A stretch of 64,000 nucleotides of DNA from Henckelia pumila (taxonomy: Eukaryota > Streptophyta > Magnoliopsida > Lamiales > Gesneriaceae), in NCBI RefSeq assembly GCF_033568475.1, contig NC_133122.1, positions 16,558,763 through 16,622,762 on the forward strand. The letters run 5' to 3'. This document shows positions 11,886 to 24,009 of this stretch, piece after piece. Each line of letters opens with the position of its first letter. Within the stretch, counting starts at the first letter, position 1. The notes under the pieces were generated by a model. It searched no databases. It was not told where the DNA came from and saw only the letters and a list, made by a program, of their open reading frames with translations. A program made the position numbers and the translations under genes.

Positions 11886-11894
11886 TATTTATAG
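11886..11894 (-). promoter_or_regulatory. TATA box of the ZPR gene
   Basis: CTATAAATA on the minus strand, about 420 bp upstream of the ATG. This implies a 5' leader of roughly 390 bp unless an intron is present. The DNA between 11470 and 11880 is GA-rich on the plus strand (CT-rich in the transcript sense), typical of plant leaders. Confidence 0.6.
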
Positions 11895-11899
11895 AGCAA

Positions 11900-12528
11900 A
11901 AAAGGTGGGGCGATCCATTAATTAAATCTTTGTACATGCACAAGAAAGTAGGGTACATGGTGTCACGAGATCGAGGAAGCTTAGCTAGCTACATGACTTT
12001 TGGCTTAATTGAGGCAAATAGAAGGAGTTGTTTCTTGATATCCATACGAAACTTATAAAAACTTTTATATATGTCGTTTTTACGCGAATATTATAATGAT
12101 AATGTTAAATTTAAAATGGGTGGGGTATCTTGTTTAATTACTATGGGGGGTTGTGGCTGAATAATCATATGCATGTGTAAGCAGTGAAGGCGGAGGGATT
12201 TAATGTGCGCCCCTTCCATTTTGCCATGAGTATTATGATGAGGTTTTTTTAGGGGATGGCGTCATGTGAATGATGGTTTTTTTTTTTTTTTTTTTTGCAT
12301 GGTTGGCATGGGCTTTTCTGTAATTTCGTTTGGGAGAGGGGGTTGTTTTGGGGATTTCAGAAGGGGACCCCCACAAGAAAAGTTGGTGGTAGGCTCGGGC
12401 GTTGGAAGATTTGCAATGATGGTTTGGATTGGTCCGAACCGAATGAAGCAACCATCATCTCACCACCCCCCACACCACCTCATCGATTCTATTTTGTTTG
12501 GTTTTGGAATTATTTTAATTGGCTGATA
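11900..12528. other. ZPR upstream region up to the retrotransposon
   Basis: About 630 bp of host DNA between the ZPR TATA box and the Copia insertion. It includes a poly(T) tract of about 22 bases at 12276-12297. The open frames across this tract look like chance. This is probably part of the ZPR promoter. Confidence 0.5.
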
Positions 12529-12533
12529 AATAT

Positions 12534-13366
12534 TCAAAAGAAATTTTATTAATTGATATTTTTGGCCCTTGTATTAATTGATATTATTAAATTTTGCTTT
12601 CTAGACAAGATAAAATACATGGTAAATATCCTGAGTTTGTATCGATTATGTTAAAGATATATTTGCCTAAGTTTAAATCATGTCTTGATAAGGTGATTAG
12701 TTGATATAATATAATTCGATATTATCAAGATTTGATTTGCAAGATTTGATAGAGTTTATTTTCTACTAAAACATGTTTTCTTATTCATGTAGGACTCTAT
12801 CTAAGGAAATCTTCAAGATTTGAATGCTAATCTATAAAAGGGGATTTCACGCACAAGATGAGAAGACTTCAGACGATAATATACTGCGCATACTCTGAAA
12901 AATTCTGTTGAAGAATTTGATGAACTCTGAAGCAAGGTTTGCAACCATCGTTGTTGCATGTTCCCGTGTTGCCGTTCGTGTTGAAGACATCAGAGACAAC
13001 ACTGTGGGAACTGTGTTGTTGAAGATCTTTTCTGTTTCTTCAATTTAGGCTACGAGAGTTGCATCCAATTTCTTTTATACTCTGTTGTATTTTAGGATGC
13101 AAGTTTGATTTCTCAACTTGTTGAGAAATTTAGGATTTAATGACTTTTCGTAAAATTACTAGGATTGCTTTGTAAGACTGATCTTACGTTTACTAGTAAT
13201 ATTTAAACCTAAGGCACCCGCACGAGTTTTTATACTCGTGCAAAATTAATTACTTGTGTTTTATTTACGCTTTAAATTTTTGCTGCACTGTGTTGTCTGT
13301 GGTGTTACAACACAAAGGACAACACTGTCTATTTTACATAACCAACCACGTACATCGTTTCTTTCA
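12534..13366 (+). repeat. 5' LTR of the Copia element
   Basis: Aligns over its whole length with 21788-22611 and ends TTTCTTTCA, as the 3' LTR does. It contains a TATA-like TCTATAAAAGG near 12832 and two copies of the dispersed GTGTTG/CAACAC motif. Confidence 0.92.
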
Positions 13367-13368
13367 CG

Positions 13369-13381
13369 TGGCATCAGAGCC
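13369..13381 (+). other. Primer binding site (initiator tRNA-Met)
   Basis: TGGCATCAGAGCC lies 2 bp after the 5' LTR. It matches the usual plant Copia primer site TGGTATCAGAGC with one difference. Confidence 0.85.
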
Positions 13382-13432
13382 ACCACTTGACTTTATTAAG
13401 TGAGTTCCTGGTTTGTGTTACAGGTTAGTTAT

Positions 13433-15330
13433 GGACACTCCGTACACAAGTGCAATTCGTCCACCTATTTTGGATGGAACAAATTACGACCCTTGGAAAT
13501 TGAAGATGAGCATGTACATCCAATCCATTGAGTCCAGGGCTTGGAAACGTGTTCTTGACGGTTGGTCACCACCTATGAGAGATGATGATGTACCAGGACC
13601 AAAGCCAAGATCACAATGGACAGCCGAGGAGAATACTGCGGCTATTTATAACGCTAAAGCTCTTAATGCTATGTTTGTTTTTGTTGATATGAATATGTTT
13701 AATCTAATTGGTACTTGTAATTGTGCTAGGGATGTTTGGGAGAAACTGCAAACCCACTGTGAAGGCTCAACAAGTGTTAAGAAGACAAGGATGTGTCTCA
13801 TAACGTCAAAATTTGAGAAAATGAAAATAGAGGAAACAGAGACCATCATGGAATATAATGGTAGGTTGAAGAGCCTTGAAAATGAAGCATCTGTTCTTGG
13901 TGATCCTATTTCGAACGAGAGACTTGTATCCAAAGTGCTTCGTTCTGTTCCCTAAAGATTTCACACCAAGGTTTGTGCGATAGATGAATCCAAATATAAA
14001 TCTATAATGGGTTTGGATGAGTTAATAAGTTCTCTTCGCACATATGAGATGGAGTTGGAAGCCGAAGATGACTTCAAAGGTAAGTCTATTACTTTTCAGG
14101 TTTCTAATGATGTTTACAATGATTTTTCTGAAGTTCAACAGGAAGTAAAGGAATCTGATCTTGAAGAGAATTCGATTGCTATGATCTCGAAGAAGTTCAC
14201 TGATTATCTTAAGGTAATGAAAGAAAAGAAGAATGTGAAATGTGCACAACCTTCAAAATTTCCTAAATTGCCTACTTCAGAAAAACCTCAAAAACCTGCT
14301 GCTACTCGAGGACCTCGTCAAAGGTATGAAGGTAAGGTTCAGTCCTCAAGTAAAAATTTTGATAATGTTCAGTGCAGAGAATGTAAGAGATATGGCCACT
14401 ATGCTTATGCATGCACAAATCGCCTTCGAAAAGGTATGAATGTTTCTCTAAGTGATGATGATTCGGAAGAAGAACAATAAAAGGTTGAACAGGCAGATCT
14501 CATATCTTTTACTGCTTTACTGGAAAGTAAGAAAAATTTTTAGATCAATCCACTCGGTGTTGGCTCCGGTGTTGCAACACCTGGACGCAACACAGTTCAA
14601 AAATCTGTTTGTTTTGTTGCTTTTAACCTTGATAATTTCAGTAATCATGAAGAACAGGTAGCTGATCCTTATACTCTGGAAGGTATTCAAAAACTCTATG
14701 AAGAGTTATACTGTGATTGGAACAAGAGGAATCAGTTGAACACAACCCTCACAAAAGAGAATACTGAATTGAAAGCTGTTGTGGATAGATTGGAAGTTCT
14801 CATGAGTAAGAAAGATCTGGAATTAGGGTTGCTGAATTCTGAACTTGAAAGAGCAAAAACAACACTTGATAAATTTAATTCCAGTTCAAGCAAACTTGAT
14901 TCCATTTTCACTATGGGTAAAAATGATAAGTTTGGTCTTGGTTTTAAAGAAAGTGTTTTTGAAACTGGTGAATCTTCCAAAACATCAGTGTTTGTGAAGG
15001 AAGGTAATGATTCCTTGAACCATCCTTCAACTACTTCGAAAGGTAAGAAACCCATTGTTGAAAAGAATGTTTCTGTCCCTAAGCCAAAACAATGGAAGCG
15101 TCATTTTGTATGTCACTATTGTCTCAAATCTGGTCATATCAGGCCTTTTTTTTCGAAAGCTGAAAAATGACTATGTGTTGTGGGAATCTAAGCAGATGTT
15201 GCCCCCCGTGTTGCCCAACGCCAAGAGCAACACTGGCAGAAAGAGGCCCACTGTGAAGAAAGTTTGGATACAAAAGCCTGATGTTAGATGTTTTGTTATT
15301 TATACTTCCTTGAAAGCTAACACTGCAGGT
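13433..15330 (+). pseudogene. gag region of the Copia element
   Basis: The start resembles Copia gag (UBN2/DUF4219 family), with LDGTNYDPWKLKM near the N-terminus and a following helical region. A CX2CX4HX4C zinc knuckle lies near 14.37 kb, and a second knuckle-like block near 15.11 kb. A coiled-coil-like stretch lies between them. The long gag with two knuckle regions is Sirevirus-like. Fossil; interrupted. Confidence 0.8.
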
Positions 15331-18300
15331 AATTGATATTTTGATAGTGGAAGCTCTCGGCACATAACAGGCTTGAAAGATCACCTCACTGATTACGTTG
15401 AACAAAATGGTGGTAGAGTGATCTATGGAGGTGGTGCAAAGGGAAGAATTGTTGGCAAAGAAACACTCAATGTGAAAGGGTTTCCAAAGCTTCATAACGT
15501 CTTGCACGTTGAAGGCCTTAATGCAAACTTAATTTCAATTAGTCAACTGTGTGATGACGACTTACATGTGAAGTTTGATAAGAATACTTGTGAAATTTTT
15601 TATAATACTAATCGTTGTATTATAACAGGTACAAGATCAGTGGATAATTGCTACCAACTTGGTGAGGAATTGGCATGTAGACACTCAAAGGTTGATGAGT
15701 TTAGTCTATGGCACCAAAAGCTTGGACATGTGAATTTCAAGACCTTAAAAAATCTGAGTAAGTTTGAAGCTGTCAGAGGTCTTCCAAATCTAAAGTCTGG
15801 TGTTCCATATGTTTGTGGTGCATGCCAAAAAGGTAAGCAAACCCGTGTTGGGAACCCCGTGTTACAACACTGTGGGACAACACGGTGTCTTGAACTTTTG
15901 CACATGGATTTGATAGGTCCCATGGAAGTCGAAAGCTATGGAGGTAAAAAGTATTCTTTGGTATGTGTTGATGATTTTTCTCGTTTTACATGGGTCAAAT
16001 TTCTTAGAGAAAAATCAAACACTTTTGATGTTTTTAAGAAGCTGTTTACCAAGATTACTAACCTACATACTTTGACTGTAGCAAGAATCAGAACTGATCA
16101 TGGAAAGGAATTTGAGAACTCATCTTTTTCTTCTTTGTGTGATAAGAAGAGAATCTCACAAGAGTTCTCTGCCCCAAAAACTCCTCAACAAAATGAAATT
16201 GCCGAAAGGAAGAATAGGACGTTGCAGGAAATGAATAGGGTGATGATGAGCTCAAAAAATATCTCCAAGAGATTTTGGGCAGAAGCATTAAACACAGCAT
16301 TTCATATTTCCAATCGTGTGTATTTGAGAAGTGGTTCTTCGATGACTTCCTATGAAATTCTCATGGGAAAGAGGTCAAATCTCACTTATTTTCATATCTT
16401 TGGTTGTGTTTGCTATGTTTTGAATGATAGAAATCACCTAGAAAAATTTGATTCCAAAAGTGATAAGTGTTTGTTTCTAGGTTATTCTACTAATAGTCGT
16501 GCATATAGGATGTATAACCTTAGGACCAGAACAATTATGGAATCTATTAATATTGTTTTTGATGATGGTGCAGATCTCAAAGGAAAAACTGCTGAAGATG
16601 ATATTGAAGGCTTGCTGGAAATTCCTCCTGAAAAACACAGTGTTGTTCGGATGTTACAACACCAAACACAACACTAGTTCCTCCAAAAACTGTCCATGAG
16701 GAAAATTCCCAAAATAATGAGAAAGCTGAGATGATTACTGAAAAGGGCATACCAAACAAGATACAGAAGAATCATCCATCATCACAAATTATTGGAGATG
16801 TTCATGGAACAAGGCAAACCCGTGCTAAGGACAAAGTTGACTACCGCAAGATGGTTGGGTTAGTATGCATGAGTTCCGTGTACTCACAGGTAATGCATTC
16901 CTGTTTTGTTTCCAATATTGACCCCAAGAATATCAATGATGCTTTGAATGATGAATTTTGGGTAAATGTCATGCATGAAGAACTTGAACAATTTGTCCGA
17001 AATGATGTGTGGTTTTTGGTTCCACCTCCTGATCATGGTAATGTCATTGGTACAAAATGGATTTTTAAAAATAAAACTGATGAATCAGGAAACATCATTA
17101 GGAACAAAGCAAGGCTGGTTGCTCAAGGGTATACTCAGGTTGAGGGGGTTGATTTTGATGAGACTTTCGCTTCTGTTGCCCGCATTGAGTCAGTTCGACT
17201 TTTACTAGCTATTGCATGTCATATGGGTATAAAACTTTACCAAATGGATGTGAAGAATGCGTTTTTGAATGGTATTTTAAATGAGGAAGTGTATGTGAAG
17301 CAACCCAAAGGCTTTGAGGATCCACACCACTTGGATCATGTTTACAAGTTGAAGAAGGCGCTCTATGGCTTGAAACAAACTCCACGAGCATGGTATGGTA
17401 GGTTGACCGAGTATTTGCTCGAAATTGGCTTCAAACGAGGTGATGTTGACAAAAACCTTTTTATTCAAAAGGTCAAAGGTGAAATTCTTATTTGTCAAGT
17501 TTATGTGGATGACATTATCTTTGGTGTCTCTTCTCAAAAGCATGTTGATAGTTTTGTTGAATGCATGTCTTCTAGTTTTGAAATGAGCATGATAGGAGAG
17601 TTAACCTTTTTTCCTTGGATTGCAAGTTAAGCAAACAAATGATGGGATTTTTCTTTGTCAATGTAAGTATGCAAAGAATTTGGTGAAAAAGTTTTGCAAA
17701 GAGAATGTTAAGAACATGAAAACTCCTATGGGCTCGAGTGAAAAATTAGGAAAAGACAGTGTTGCGGCTGGTTTTGACAACACCATGTATCGCAGCATGA
17801 TAGGGAGTCTTTTGTATTTGACTGCTAGTCGTCCTGATATCATGTTCAGTGTGTGTTTATGTGCTAGGTACCAATCTAATCCAAAGATAACCCATTTAAA
17901 AGCTGTTATGAGAATTTTGAAATATGTTTCGGGTACATTGGAGTTGGGATTGTGGTATACGAGGGAAACCAACACTAACCTTGTAGGTTTTAGTGATGCT
18001 GATTGGGCTGGTGATGTGAATGATAGAAAAAGCACTACGGGTGGGTGTTTTTATCTTGGCAATAATTTGGTTTCATGGTATAGTCGTAAGCAAAATTGTG
18101 TCACTTTCGACTGCTGAATCTGAATATGTGGCAGCCGGAAGTTGTTGCTCACAACTTATTTGGATGAACCAAATGATTGAAGAATATGGTTTTAAGAGTG
18201 AACCCCCCATTGTTTATTGTGATAATTCGAGTGCTATTGATATATCAAAGAATCCAGTTCAACACTCACGCACAAAACACATTGACATTCGTCATCACTT

Positions 18301-18440
18301 TATTCGAGATTTAGTAGAAAAATGTATGATTCGAATGGAGTTTGTTGGAACCAATAACCAATTGGCAGACATATTTACTAAAGCATTAGATCATGAGAGA
18401 TTCTCAACTCTTCGGAGGTCACTCAGCATGTGTGCATTAT
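15330..18440 (+). pseudogene. pol region of the Copia element
   Basis: In order: a GAG-pre-integrase zinc-binding block (HQKLGHVNF..CGACQKGK) near 15.7-15.8 kb; an integrase core (DLIGPMEVESYGGKKY, then a DHGKEFEN block) up to about 16.4 kb; reverse transcriptase with WIFKNK, DFDETFASVARIES, QMDVKNAFLNG and the catalytic YVDD box at about 17.5 kb; and RNase H with STAESEYVAAG and DNSSAI near 18.1-18.2 kb. This is the Copia (Ty1) order. Fossil; interrupted in a few places. Confidence 0.88.
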
Positions 18441-19474
18441 AATTCATTGCATGTGTTGTCTGCGGTGTTACAACACTACCGACAACAATGTTGTTTTTCT
18501 TGTCATGCATTTTTAGGATTTTAGGCATTCTGCACTCACTCTGTTTTGTTTAGTGTTTAAATCTCTGTTTCATTGATTCAATCAATGCCAAGTTTTTCTG
18601 CAAATTTTTTATTGAAACACACTGGCCCTTGTAAATCGAACTCTGACGAAACCACTAAGTAGTTGAGGGATGTACGTGTATTCCATGTTCTTGTCCAATG
18701 TGAAAGGCGGTTTTGCAAATTCAGTGTTCAGCTTTGTAAAGTTTGATGACCAATGTCATATATACAAGCTTTATAAATAATCAGAAGAAAATGGAAAAAG
18801 CTACCTAATTGAGTCCAATGAAGACTGTTCTTTTAGTGTGCAGGCTACCACTTCTGAAATTTTTCTGAAAACAAGGGTAATCAAGTGTGTAAGTCTCAAA
18901 TGCTTTTTGAAAAACTATGGTGTTGTTGATGATGTTGGCAACATGAGAGGCAACACTACACTTGTCAACATATTGTTTGCTTGTGATTGCATTCTTACTT
19001 TATGTTACATTCTGTTTAGGCATAAAATAGGCCATGCATATGCATTTTTGTTAATATGGTTCTGTTTTTGGGTAAGGTTTTAAATAGACGAATTTTGATG
19101 ATTTATCCTATTTACTAAAAATTGAATTTTTGTGATTGCCTTTTGTTTCAGTGGAGTTAGGCTGATGTGGAGGTAATTCTGGAAGATTTGGGCTGAAATA
19201 TTTATCTCGGATTATTGCCTTATTTATGGGATTTTATCTCTTAAATCTCGACTTTTAAAATTTTGGCCATTTAGGAAAGTTACCATTGTAACTTGAGGGA
19301 GATCAGAGATCAGGGTAATTATGGGTTTGTTAGGAGAATATTACCGTTTGTGATAAGGATTCTATATATGAGTTTTCGTGATTATCGGACATTATCATCT
19401 TCTCAAATTGCTTTATTCCCGATCAAGTCTTCTGCAAACCCTACATCCTTCTTTCTCTAAACTTTTTATTTGCC

Positions 19475-21465
19475 ATGGCAGGCTTTGATCCACAGGATAT
19501 TAGAAGCGAGATGGGCCATAAAGAACCCGATGTTGCGGCCAGTGTTGCAACACCGGAGAACCCAACTTCCACCCCTTCTCTGCCGATCGTTCCAGTACCC
19601 ATAAAACTCGTTCCTCTCGCTGTTCTCATGCCTGGAGAACCAGGGAACGCTATTGATTTGGAGAATCCTCCTGATTTCTCCGTTTTGAATAGGGTTAATC
19701 CTCCTCCACCGATGGCTCACCAATCAAAAAGGCAGGCAGGTTACAACCCTGATTTCACCCAGTCTAAAAGGTTTTACAAGGGTCCTCACATCTCCATGAC
19801 TGAAGAAGATCGCAGCTCCGGTGACGATTCTGATGATGCCAACTACGAATTTGTGGCGAGGAAGAAACCCTCTGGTTCTGCTACTGCCTCTGCCTCCGCT
19901 CCAATCATTGAATCTTCTTCTGAAAGCGATAATTCAAACTCTTCTGATGGTGTTCCTCCTAAGGACACTCCTGCAGCTACTGTTCCCCAAGAAAGTGCTG
20001 CTTCTGATGAAGATGCCACTCTGGCACAAATTTTGGAAAGCCTGAAGCAAGGAAAGGCTTCCTCGTCTGTTCCTCCCTCTGCTCATCTCTCGGATGATAA
20101 GCCTGATGCTGAGATGATGGAGGAGTTTGCTGCAAGCAAAGCCCATCAAGCTAATGACCCTTCTTCCTATTCTTCTTCTGCCGACTCTGATGCTGACTCT
20201 TCTGATAAGAGTGCTGATATTGGAGATGAAGAAGACTCTGAAGATATTTCCAGCATGGATGATGATGAAGAGCCTTTAAAGACAGAGGATGTTTCTGCTA
20301 CTGATGCCAGTGTTGCTGTTGGTGTCGTCAACACCACGGACAACACTGTTGATAAGGACTATGACATAGATGCTGCTCATTCCCTCATGTTTTACTCTGG
20401 TGATGCTGCTGCTGTTTTGCCTCTCTTCGCTCATAGAGGTCTACTAGATGAGAGGAACATAGATGTACGCTCCTATGATAGGTACAATCTTGTTGATTTT
20501 CTGAAGCTTAGGCAACTTTATTCTATTGTTGTTGCTGTGATACCCTACTGTAAGAGGGTAATTCTGGAATTCTATGCAAACCTGACCGCAAGCATTGAAG
20601 ATCCAGAATCTGCAAAGTATGGTTTGGTTTATCTTCGGGGTCGGCTGTTTGAGTTTACTCCAGCCGTTATCAACGCTATATATTCAACCCCCGATGTTGA
20701 TGAAGGACCCCATCCAGATGTTAATGAAGTTATCTCTGTCCTCACTGGTGGGTTGGTCAAGAAATTCTCTGACCATTTTTCTGCAGCCAAATTGACATCA
20801 TTTTATTCGGTCCTTCACAAGATTGATGTGAGGAATTGGACGCCTTCCTCCAACTCTACAGTAATCACACGACCACAGGCGTACATTCTGTATGCAATAG
20901 AAACTGGAAGTCCTTTCAGTTTTGGGAAGATGGTATTCAAGACAGTGCTCTAGTTTGCTGATGGAGGACTCAAGTCTACTAAGCTGCCTTTCCCATCTTT
21001 GATCTACGGCATTTTGGAATCTCAGGCTTTCATCCGTAATATTACAGAAGATCTCACTGATCAACCTGAGATTTTGAAGTTAGCAGCTGGACTTCTCAAG
21101 GAAAATCGAGTTCTGGATTTGCCCTGGACTGCTACTCCTAATCCTGCTGCTGAAGCTGCTGGTGTTGCACCCAATGTTGCCAACACGGGTGACAACACTG
21201 AAGAAACAATGCCTACTCCTACTACCCTGGAATTCACCACTGCCACTATTCAGTTGCTGATGACTCGTGCTGAATAGAAAATTGCGCAAGCATAGAAAGA
21301 TATTGCGTTCTACAGCATGATCTTGGCTAATTGTCGGAGACAACTTGACATTTCTGGCCAAACAGGGGGAGATAATAGTGCACAAGCTGAAGCTGGTCCA
21401 TCTGGAACTAAAGATGATGAGGATGAAGCTACTGATCAAGAGGGATCCGATAGTGATCAAATTTA
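19475..21465 (+). pseudogene. Post-pol frame (Sirevirus env-like region)
   Basis: A long frame about 1 kb after RNase H. The first half is rich in Ser, Asp, Glu and Pro. The second half is a more conserved globular stretch (for example FAHRGLLDERNID, SYDRYNLVDF and LRGRLFEFTPAVINAIY) resembling the plant-transposon protein domain often found in env-like frames of Sireviruses. The region ends with a short acidic tail. No signal peptide was seen near its start. Function unknown. Fossil; interrupted. Confidence 0.65.
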
Positions 21466-21678
21466 GATTTTTCTTCTTCTCTCATCTTTGCTTATCTGTT
21501 TCTTTTTTATTATAATATAAATGTTTTTGTTCGTTCTAGTTATGTTCTTCAAATGCTCTTACATGCTTTAACTAGACTAACATCTTCTACCCCACTTATG
21601 CTCTGACATATGAATTAAAGAATCTCATGTGTTATTGACCATGTTATCCACCGTGTTGCGACACGAGGGACAACACTT

Positions 21679-21787
21679 CAGGGGGAGACTTTAAAATTCA
21701 GGGGGAGAAGATTTTTAAACTCAGGGAGAGTTTGTGATTAGTTCATTCTTGTGCAATGTTTTGTCCAGAAAGCAAAAAGGGGGAGAT
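21679..21787 (+). other. Cluster of polypurine tracts
   Basis: AGGGGGAGA-type tracts recur at about 21680, 21701 and 21722, and next to the 3' LTR (AAAAGGGGGAGA ending at 21786). Only the last abuts the LTR and is the expected plus-strand primer. Extra copies upstream are typical of Sireviruses. Confidence 0.75.
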
Positions 21788-22611
21788 TGAAAGGAATTTT
21801 ATTCCTTGATATTTTCGGCCCTTGTATTAATTGATATTATTAGATTTTGTTTTCTAGATAAGATAAAATATATGGTAAATATCCTGAGTATGTATCGATT
21901 ATGTTAAAAATATATTTGCCTAAGTTTAATCATGTCTTGATAAGGTGATTAGTTGATATAATATAATTCGATATTATCAAGATTTGATTTGTAAGATTTG
22001 ATAGAGTTTATTTCCTACTAAAACATGTTTCCTTATTCATGTAATATTCTATCTAAGGAAATCTTCAAGATTTGAATGCTAATCTATAAAAGGGGATTTC
22101 ACGCACAAGATGAGGAGACTTCAGACGATAATATACTGCGCATACTCTGAAGAATTTTGTTGAAGAATTTGAAGAACTCTGAAGCAAGGTTTGCAACCAT
22201 CGTTGTTGCATGTCCCCGTATTGCCGTTCGTGTTGAAGACATCAGAGACAACACTGCGGAAACTGTGTTGTTGAAGATCTTTTCTGTTTCTTCAATTTAG
22301 GCTACGAGAGTTGCATCCAATTTTTTTATACTCTGTTGTATTTTAGGATGCAAGTTTGATTTCTCAACTTGTTTTTAGGATTTAATGACTTTTCGTAAAA
22401 TTACTAGGATTGCTTTGTAAGACTGATCTTACGTTTACTAGTAATATTTAGCCCTAAGGCACCCGCACGAGTTTTTATACTCGTACAAAATTAATTACTT
22501 GTGTTTTATTTACGCTTTAAATTTCTACTGCACTGTGTTGTCTGTGGTGTTACAACACAAAGGACAACACTGCCTATTTTATATAATCAACCACGTACAC
22601 CGTTTCTTTCA
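21788..22611 (+). repeat. 3' LTR of the Copia element
   Basis: Starts TGAAAGGAATT after the polypurine tract and ends TTTCTTTCA, followed by the AATAT target duplication. About 95% identical to the 5' LTR by eye. Confidence 0.92.
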
Positions 22612-22794
22612 AATATATAGTGTGGTATTTTAGGATTATTTTTTTATTTACATATGGATTTCACTATAATTTATATTGAATTAAATAGATTCCGATATAG
22701 TTAAAAAACAATTAATGAAAATAATTTCGTGTTAAGTGTCTTTACCATTAAAAACTAATCTGACGTTCTATATCATTATATATATAGTAGAGAA

Positions 22795-23290
22795 AATTAC
22801 ATTTTTTTAATGTTTTATGTATGTTTATGTGTGATATTCTTGGTCTTTTATAACGTTGCTAAATGTTAGTTTTAGTCAAATATTTTTGTTTTATCACAAC
22901 TGTACGTAGTTTTTCGACGTGATGCTGATTTTGAATCAATGAGAAACTGGAAAGAATCGATGCTGCCCTTGGGGTTGCTACCCCCAAGGGCAATACAACG
23001 GACTCGCAACCCCAAGGGCAATGCAACGGACTCGGTCACATCAGCAGATCAAATCAATTGATATGCAAGAGATCGGGTTCGTTGGATTTCCATCCGAGCA
23101 CTATCCAGATGGGGTAGCATCGACTGGATCGTGAAACTGGTGTTTGTGTTAATGCGTGTAGTGTAAAATCATCAATTTTAGTAAAAATAATAATAATAAT
23201 TGCCAAAAATCAAAATGACGAGGGTTAAAATTGATTTTGATAATGTAAAAAACCAAAATCACGAGAATAAAACATACAATACAGAAGGTT
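22795..23290. mobile_element. Degenerate MITE-like inverted repeat with a nested hairpin
   Basis: The left side (22795-22920) and right side (23165-23290) are weakly complementary. They share a TGTATGTTT..GTGATTTTGGT theme with the MULE-type MITE at 62958-63270. The middle is occupied by a separate hairpin element (22957-23123). Confidence 0.4.
22957..23123. mobile_element. Hairpin element, TCGATG family (copy A)
   Basis: Begins TCGATGCTGCCC and ends GGGGTAGCATCGA, which are near-perfect inverted ends. A 32-bp direct repeat (CCCAAGGGCAA.ACAACGGACTCG type) lies inside at about 22985-23035. No coding capacity. Confidence 0.5.
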
Positions 23291-23595
23291 TATGATTTTA
23301 AAGTTTGAATAACTTGGATTTTTATTGTCATGGAACCGTGATTATTTTGTTTTCATGTGTTGTATTATATATACACTTTGGAAAGTGTATTAGGTTATAA
23401 TATCTTTAAACTGATGCTTGTGATTTTAGGATAGTCAAAATTACGAAGAAACTCTGTCAAAATTTTTATAGAATTGAATAAAATTTTTAATGACATTTTT
23501 CCCTATAGTTTCTAATTTTTATATTACGTATCAATATCGAATACGATCATGGTCTAATCAAGTAAGTAGGAGCAGGCGTCACAGTTGGGGATATG

Positions 23596-23743
23596 TCGAT
23601 GTCACTCAGATGATAGTACCCTTAGGGTGGCATGTCAGTTTATTATTGGCCACTCATGTGGGACCCACACATGGGTCCCACAAAAGTGGCCAATAAAAAA
23701 CTGACACGATGCTACCCTGAGTGTACCCTCAGAGTAGCATCGA
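23596..23743. mobile_element. Hairpin element, TCGATG family (copy B)
   Basis: The left arm (23596-23668) pairs with the right arm (23676-23743) over about 65 bp. Paired blocks include GTCAGTTT, TATTGGCCACT and TGTGGGACCCA with their complements. The loop is only a few bases. The outer ends are TCGATG and CATCGA, as in copy A. Confidence 0.6.
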
Positions 23744-24009
23744 ATTATCCCACAGTTGGATGGCAAACAAAACCAAAAGCATGATTTTCTACATAATATA
23801 CTTTATAATGTCCTTAGTTCCATCATTCATAAGTTACGATTTTTTTTTAAAAAAAGAAATAAAAATTTTTGCCCATGCTCAAGACTTTACACCTCCATTT
23901 GCATTAATATCTAGTCCTTTCATATTTATTTTTTATTTTGGTAATATCCGGATAATCTAATTAGAATGTTACGTACCCGCGGCCTACCTCTTATGGATGT
24001 TATTTATAC

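Larger units (their letters stand above)
12529..22616 (+). mobile_element. Copia LTR retrotransposon, Sirevirus type, fossil
   Basis: The element runs from 12534 to 22611 and is flanked by a perfect 5-bp target duplication AATAT (12529-12533 and 22612-22616). It has LTRs of 833 and 824 bp, a primer binding site matching initiator tRNA-Met, a gag region with zinc knuckles, a pol region in Copia order (integrase before reverse transcriptase and RNase H), a further long frame after pol, and several polypurine tracts before the 3' LTR. Multiple polypurine tracts and a post-pol frame are Sirevirus hallmarks. By eye the LTRs differ at roughly 40 of 820 positions, mostly C/T and G/A. That suggests insertion some 2-4 million years ago at commonly used plant rates. 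It looks broken, with about half a dozen interruptions spread over gag, pol and the last frame. Confidence 0.92.

Noticed and set aside
12266-12552. Overlapping frames upstream of the ZPR gene
   Set aside because: They start in a poly(T) tract (poly-Phe) and lie in a promoter-like region, in two frames at once.
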